NCBI GenBank assembly: GCA_973895155.1
Contig: OZ316891.1
Location: 15,624,001 to 15,688,000 of the forward strand
DNA: 64,000 nt
Reading direction: 5' to 3'
DNA from: Marsupella aquatica
Lineage: Eukaryota; Marchantiophyta
Every line of letters begins with the position of its first letter. Position 1 is the first letter of the stretch. The notes below the pieces were generated by a model. It ran no database searches and was not told the DNA's origin. It saw nothing but the letters and a program-made list of their open reading frames with translations. A program made the translations under genes and the position numbers. Positions 59,031-64,000 of this stretch are shown here, in pieces.

Positions 59031-59357
59031 CCCAACACCAATGTTAGTTGTAAGTAAAATGACATCTAGGTCAAGTTATGTCACATAGGAGGAGGAGGAA
59101 GAGGAACCTTTGTAGGTTAAAAGAAGAGGGAAGAAACCCTTGTTGCAAGAACAAGTGGTTCTTCCACCAAGGGAGCCAGATGTAGTTAATTTGGATGTTG
59201 TGAGAAATCGGTTGCAATGGCCTACTCAAAATAACCCACATGCTAGCATCACCTTGGTAGAAAGAAAGATGACTGCAAAGGAGAAAAAGAAGTGAGACAA
59301 ACAATTAATGGAATCATCTTTGAAAGACGAAAGCCAAAGCCAAAGCCGCGATAAGCC

Positions 59358-59632
59358 CTAGGGGGTTTTATTTCCACAAAAATGGCTTATCACGTGCAAC
59401 GAAGGATGGGTCATTTTATTGGTTCTAAGGGAAGACTTACAAATTTTTGTAGAAGAACAATAGGGTCTTTTAAATTCAATTTTGAGATTTATAAGAACAT
59501 TAGGGTCTTTTTAATCCAATTTTTGGAATATTCCAACTTTATAGGGATTAAAAATATTTTTTTCTTACATTTTAGGGGGTCTAAGGCCTAAAAACGTCGT
59601 AGGTGATGGGGAGGTCCCCATATAGTGAGACC
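59358..59632 (+). repeat. Direct repeat, copy 1
   Basis: It starts near CTAGGGGGTTTTATTTCCAC and ends near CATATAGTGAGACCCC. It matches 61995-62215 over most of its length and has about 50 extra bases from an internal duplication of a TAGGGTCTTT segment. It splits the decayed gene. Confidence 0.85.
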
Positions 59633-59829
59633 CCTGAGGATAAGCTAACACCTAGGGTTTCTGGCCTAGCTCAACTAGGAGACCTAAGGTAGGGAGTCAG
59701 TTTGCGGCACCAATACAATACTCAAAAGAGGAGATTGGGGGCTTTGTAGTGGGGATGGGCATTCCACAAGGCTAGGACAGGTTAATGTTGAGGACTATGA
59801 TGAGGAGTACATTGATCATGGGGAGAGGC

Positions 59830-61557
59830 TAGTGCCATGAGTCAGAATGGTGGATTTCATAGAAGATTTCATTGATTTTCTATGGAAATTCAGATCAGCC
59901 CGGAGTCTCTGCCACCTGATATGGCACCTCACAAGTTGGACAAGACAAAGGATGCCAAAGCAGAGCTTCAAGAGAAACTTAGGGAATTGGGAAGCCAAAA
60001 TAAGGTGCAGGAGGAAGGTCAGATACTAGGAGGAGAATGGTCGGAGGAAATATGACAGCTTAGTGAGGAGCAGGCCAAGCCTCTCATAGGCTTTGATTGA
60101 CTGAGGGAGGAGGCCTGGGAGAGGAGACCTTGTTGGCAGATGCCAGTGTCTCCCAAAAGGTCTAACTATGCAATCAACAAAGCTAGGGAGTATGGAGATA
60201 TGTATGGACCCTTAGCTTTGGGGATTTTTGGTAACGAGTTAGAGTCTGGGCCCTTTATTAGAAAGGAGATAGCGGATTGAACAAGGCTAGAAGATGTCGT
60301 GACTTTGGAGCGCTTGAAGAAGTAGGAATTGATTGTTTGGCTTAAGAAGATGGAAGCTAAAGCTACCAAGGTAGGAGTTAATTGGCAGATTCACAACAAA
60401 TTGTTGATTAAGCAACAGGGGTTGGGGGTCGTGTGTCAACAATTAGAGGACTACCGGGCGGATAACCAACGGATTAAGGAGAAGCTGACAAAGGTGCAAG
60501 TGAAGTTGGCTAATGCAAAAGAAGAGATCCGGAGTCTTCATCAACAAACAAGAAAACTCAGGGCTATAAATCAGGACCAACTCAACCATTTCAACAAAGC
60601 CTTAGCAGATGCCAAGAGGAAACAGGACAATCTTCCCGATCTGTTGGAGGCCAAGCAAGAAAAACATGAAGAAGAGAACTACAAAAATGTGAGTGATTTC
60701 CTGAAGTGGGTACAGCAGGTATGGAATGAGCACCAAGTGGAGATTACAAAGCTGAAGGCTGAGTGCACAACTGAGCTTGCAAAGTTAATACTCATCAATA
60801 GTCACAAAAGGCAGCAATGGATAAGCAAGAGTTTGAAGTCGTGAACATCCTCAATGAGGAGTTGAAGGAAGCCAAGGTGGAAATACATCGGTTTGCTGAT
60901 GAAGTAGAGGACTTATCTGGGGAGTTGGAGGAAGCCAAGGAGAAATGGTGAGTTTGCAAAGGCGTGCTGACAACCAAATGGAGAAACTTAAGAAGTATGC
61001 CAAAGTAGGACAAGGATTGCCAGCTGGGAGGTCCCTCTATGGTGGCATGGTAGCCAGAAGCACACCGGAGCCGAAGCCGAGCCCGGTGCCAACAACTGTA
61101 ATCAGGGGAATGGAAATGCAGTTGGTAGCGGATTCGGCAAAGACATTTATGGGGCCGGCAGTTGATAAGATTGTACCGCTTAAGGCCACCCCAGAGGAAG
61201 TTGAGAGCATGGCAGCTCACATTTGTGGAACACTAGCGGTGAAGGAAGCTGTGGTAGAGGTAAGTGTTGTGGATCAACTCGGAGCTGCGATAACAGGTTC
61301 AAACACTGCTACCGCTACCACGGATTATCATAATGTGAAGCCTTGGGTGTTAGAGACCAAAAAAATTGGGGAGCAAGCATAGATCTCGAAGTAAAGGCCA
61401 ATCCTGCCCAAGCTGTAGCCAAGAGGATGCTGCCAATGTCGTGAAGACAAGTAACGTTGTCAATAGAGGGGAAGCCAAAGCCAGTCAGGCTAATCCGGAG
61501 TCAAAGGAAGGTGCAGAGCCAAAGGTAAAGGGTTGCAGACTGTCATTTGATAATTAA
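59830..61557 (+). pseudogene. Decayed protein gene of unknown family, coiled-coil part
   Basis: Protein-like sequence continues through several stops. Segments are SPESLPPDMAPHKLDKTKDA, SNYAINKAREYGDMYGPLALG and, from about 60330 to 60844, a long coiled coil (NQRIKEKLTKVQVKLANAKE, QQTRKLRAINQDQLNHF). After frame changes at about 60815 and 60945 the coil continues (NEELKEAKVEIHRFADEVED, MEKLKKYAKV) and passes into a Pro/Val-rich region ending near 61557. It is probably the C-terminal half of the gene starting at 57849, separated by the direct repeat. Confidence 0.5.
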
Positions 61558-61994
61558 GGCAGGCCACTCATCGATTGGAGGGAGGACTTGGCGGTAGGAG
61601 AAGGGCTTGGGCCAAAAGGGCACGACCATTGTAGAATAAGACAAGGCAAGTTGCGCCTTGTCAACTTGAGTAGGATTGATTTAGTTAGGAGCCAGGTTCC
61701 GCTTGTTCTCCGGCTTAGGTGTAAATCGAATTAGACGTAGGATAATAAACAAGAATATCACAGTGTAGGTTCATGATTGAGTTGTTAGGATTTTTGCAGA
61801 TCTTGAGGCACCAACGCTGCATGGATAAAAACCTTGGCAGTGTGGGTGTTGGGGCTTATTTTCCGTCAAGCCTTTAGTGTATCAGTTTCCTTGTGATCAG
61901 AGAAGCTCTCGACAAAATTTGGAACGTTGGGTATTAGTAAACAACAAGTTTTTTTGTATCTTCGTGCAATCTCTTGAATTGAGTTGGCCTCTCG
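61558..61994. other. Spacer between the decayed gene and repeat copy 2
   Basis: No coding feature recognised. Confidence 0.4.
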
Positions 61995-62215
61995 AGGGTT
62001 TCACTTCCACAAAAATGGCACATCATGTGCAACGAAGGATAGGTTTGAAGGGAAAACTTAAGAATTTTTGCAGAAGAACAATAAGGTCTTTCTAACCAAA
62101 AATTTGGAATATTCCAACTTCATAGGGGTTGAAAAATATTTTTTTTTCTTACATTTTAGGGGGTCTGAGGCCTAAAAACATCGCAGGGGATGGGGAGGCA
62201 TCCATATAGTGAGAC
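61995..62215 (+). repeat. Direct repeat, copy 2
   Basis: Same sequence as 59358-59632 without the internal duplication: TTCCACAAAAATGGC near the start, TTGGAATATTCCAAC in the middle, and GGGGGTCTGAGGCCTAAAAAC then GTGAGACCCCC at the end. Confidence 0.85.
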
Positions 62216-62367
62216 CCCCAAGGTTGGCCTTTCTTGGCCTAGTTTGCAAGTCCTTGCCAATAGACCAAGAAACGTTGGTTGTTGATATATTTTGCTTGAT
62301 CGATTGAAGTCAATAGAAGTGGAACCAGTGAACAAAGTATGAACCACATCGGGTTGATTGGAGACTC

Positions 62368-62680
62368 AGTCGTGAAACTCGACTACCTTAACACTTAGCT
62401 TCGGCGTCGCTGACTCTGACACCAAGCTCCCCTATGGTCCAGACCCGGAACGGCTATCCGAGTAGGGCTTAGCATGGGGAGACTTGTGGGCAATTGGGCG
62501 TGACACTGGCAAAGGCAAGACGCTAAGCTGGTGACACACACTAAGGACTTACACTTGCTGAGGGCTGTTCAGGTCAAGGGGAAAGGGTCGGGCTCAAGGT
62601 CGACCATCTAGACCCCCAAACGGACTTTGAGTTTTGAGGGCTTGAGTGAGAGCTCCTCTTGGGCCCAAGGCAAATGGGTG
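62368..62680. repeat. Second copy of the repeat found inside the copia element
   Basis: It begins AGTCGTGAAACTCGACTACC and is similar, by eye about three-quarters to four-fifths identical, to the reverse complement of 6573-6874. The similarity stops near 62680. Both copies start at the same AGTCG terminus, supporting it as a true element end. Confidence 0.85.
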
Positions 62681-64000
62681 GAGCTCCTCTTGGGCTCAAG
62701 TACAAAGCGTCGTCAACTTAAGGGGAAATAGGTGACCGATCCTCCAATGGACAAGTCGAGCGATGATAGCATCAACTCAGACGCCAGATCAGAGGAAGGG
62801 GACAAGACCCAAAGGGGGGACTGATCCCCGCCTTAAGAGGGTTGGACGCAGAACCAGAAGATGATGTCGAGCCAGACATCATCATGGATAATTTGACCAA
62901 GTAAAACCAGGGTGATGAGGGTGATGCCACAACCCCGGGAGGTCATGGTGCCAGCAAGGCACGGGGGGTGTCACCAAAATCCACACGTGAACCGGTCGGT
63001 TGATAGTGGCTTCAGTAGTTAGAGGCTTTGGAAATCGCACCACATGTACCTCTATTGCTTGCTAGTCTGACAAGTGTTCAACAACAACCGAATATGTCAT
63101 GGCCCGACCCAAGTGCATTTTGGACAATCATTTTGAGTACTTGATGTGTCCTGTCATCAGCTTGTATCCTTAATGCCTAACTAACCTACGCCTAGCCTGA
63201 ACATCATAATTAATTATCCTAATTCTTGTCATTATGCTAATTATCACATTGTACCGGCAGCTAACTATTACATACCCCATATGGACAGGCCCTGATAAGG
63301 GATGCCCAGTTGGCATCATAACACAATATCTGGGATGTACATTGAGTGAGTGCCTTAGAGTGTTATGATTGGGTCAATGCTACACTCATCTCTAGGTTAT
63401 GGGTTTCCTTTTAGACCAACTTCACAACATCTCTAGGACGACTTCCTATGCCTTGCTTCCTAGGCTAGAGGGTAGTTGATATGAGATGGTTTGCGACATT
63501 AAGTTTCTTGCGCATGCTCCAACAAGGCAGCACGCGGACTTTGCCCCCTGATTGGCCTCAACTCACACGCTGACCTCTGCCCTCCACTCAACCAATCTAA
63601 ACCCCCATGGTTGAAGTCAAATTGCATTGAGATCCCATAGGAGCTTCACCTCCCACTCTTAGACTTGCAAGGCCCTTCCTCACCACTTCTCTCCTCACCT
63701 GCACTCCTGACTCTTCAATTCATTTTCTTTGGGCTTCTTGGGGATATTGGTTCGTGCCTTTGGATAAGCCCACCCCTGGCCTCGCCAACCTTTTGCACTT
63801 GGAGTCGCTGACCATCTCTCCTGGCTGGTTCCCTGGCCCCCAGTTCTTGTGTTGTCCAGGCATGAGTGTACCCAACCCTTGTGTGCCACCCTCCCTCATC
63901 AACGTCCTTCCCTTCGCACACACTGAACTCGTGTCTTCCCCTTCTCATTAGTGAACTTCTCTTTTTTCCTTTCCACTCGCCTTTTGGCTTACCATCTTCC
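62681..64000. other. No gene recognised
   Basis: After the shared repeat end, 62735-62935 contains acidic coding-like phrases (MDKSSDDSINSDARSEEGDK; AEPEDDVEPDIIMDNLTK) in broken frames that could be the start of an element protein. The rest, including overlapping frames on both strands at 63695-63951, shows no domain. Confidence 0.35.

Noticed and set aside
1-64000. tRNA or rRNA genes
   Set aside because: No cloverleaf-like or rRNA-like sequence was recognised by eye. A covariance-model scan would be decisive and was not possible.

Overview
This window looks like nuclear DNA of a land plant. It holds an intron-rich gene for plastid-type ferredoxin-dependent glutamate synthase (Fd-GOGAT, with a transit peptide and 33 coding exons that all join in frame), a plant-type leucine-rich-repeat gene, and Ty1/copia, LINE and Helitron-like remains. 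Modest introns, many decayed retroelements and a LINE with a zf-RVT-like tail suggest a non-flowering plant (bryophyte, lycophyte or fern). That placement is inference; no species is identified.

Layout. 0.5-11.1 kb is a nested transposon stack. An old minus-strand copia element is split by a younger, nearly complete copia element (1681-8896; 293-bp LTRs; 5-bp duplication CACTT). That element is itself interrupted by a 1,460-bp repeat (5415-6874; 5-bp duplication GTGAG). A 5'-truncated LINE with a poly(A) tail follows, then an AT-rich 89-bp palindrome and an 80-bp tandem duplication. 14.27-17.11 kb is a three-exon LRR gene on the plus strand. 17.2-25.7 kb is intergenic, with duplicated segments, a Helitron-like terminus with a short tandem array, a G-rich block, and a decayed coiled-coil protein of unknown family (22.97-24.78 kb). 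26.7-42.5 kb is the complete Fd-GOGAT gene on the minus strand.

43.8-64 kb is again a mobile-element landscape. It has a deleted copia copy, a possible 1.5-kb inverted-repeat element with a Myb/SANT-like pseudogene, an AT-rich island with two coding fossils (one a PIF1-type helicase) abutted by a Helitron-like 3' end, a solo LTR with perfect target duplication, a 30-bp minisatellite, a third Helitron-like terminus, a second large decayed coiled-coil protein region flanked and interrupted by a direct repeat, and a second copy of the repeat found inside the copia element.

Functionally only two genes look intact. Fd-GOGAT does light-linked ammonium assimilation in the chloroplast. The LRR protein belongs to a plant family annotated as outer-arm-dynein-light-chain-1-like and is of unknown role. 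They converge, with about 9 kb of repeats between their 3' ends, and nothing suggests they are co-regulated. Coordinates of exons and element ends were read by eye; CDS phase was checked by summing exon lengths.
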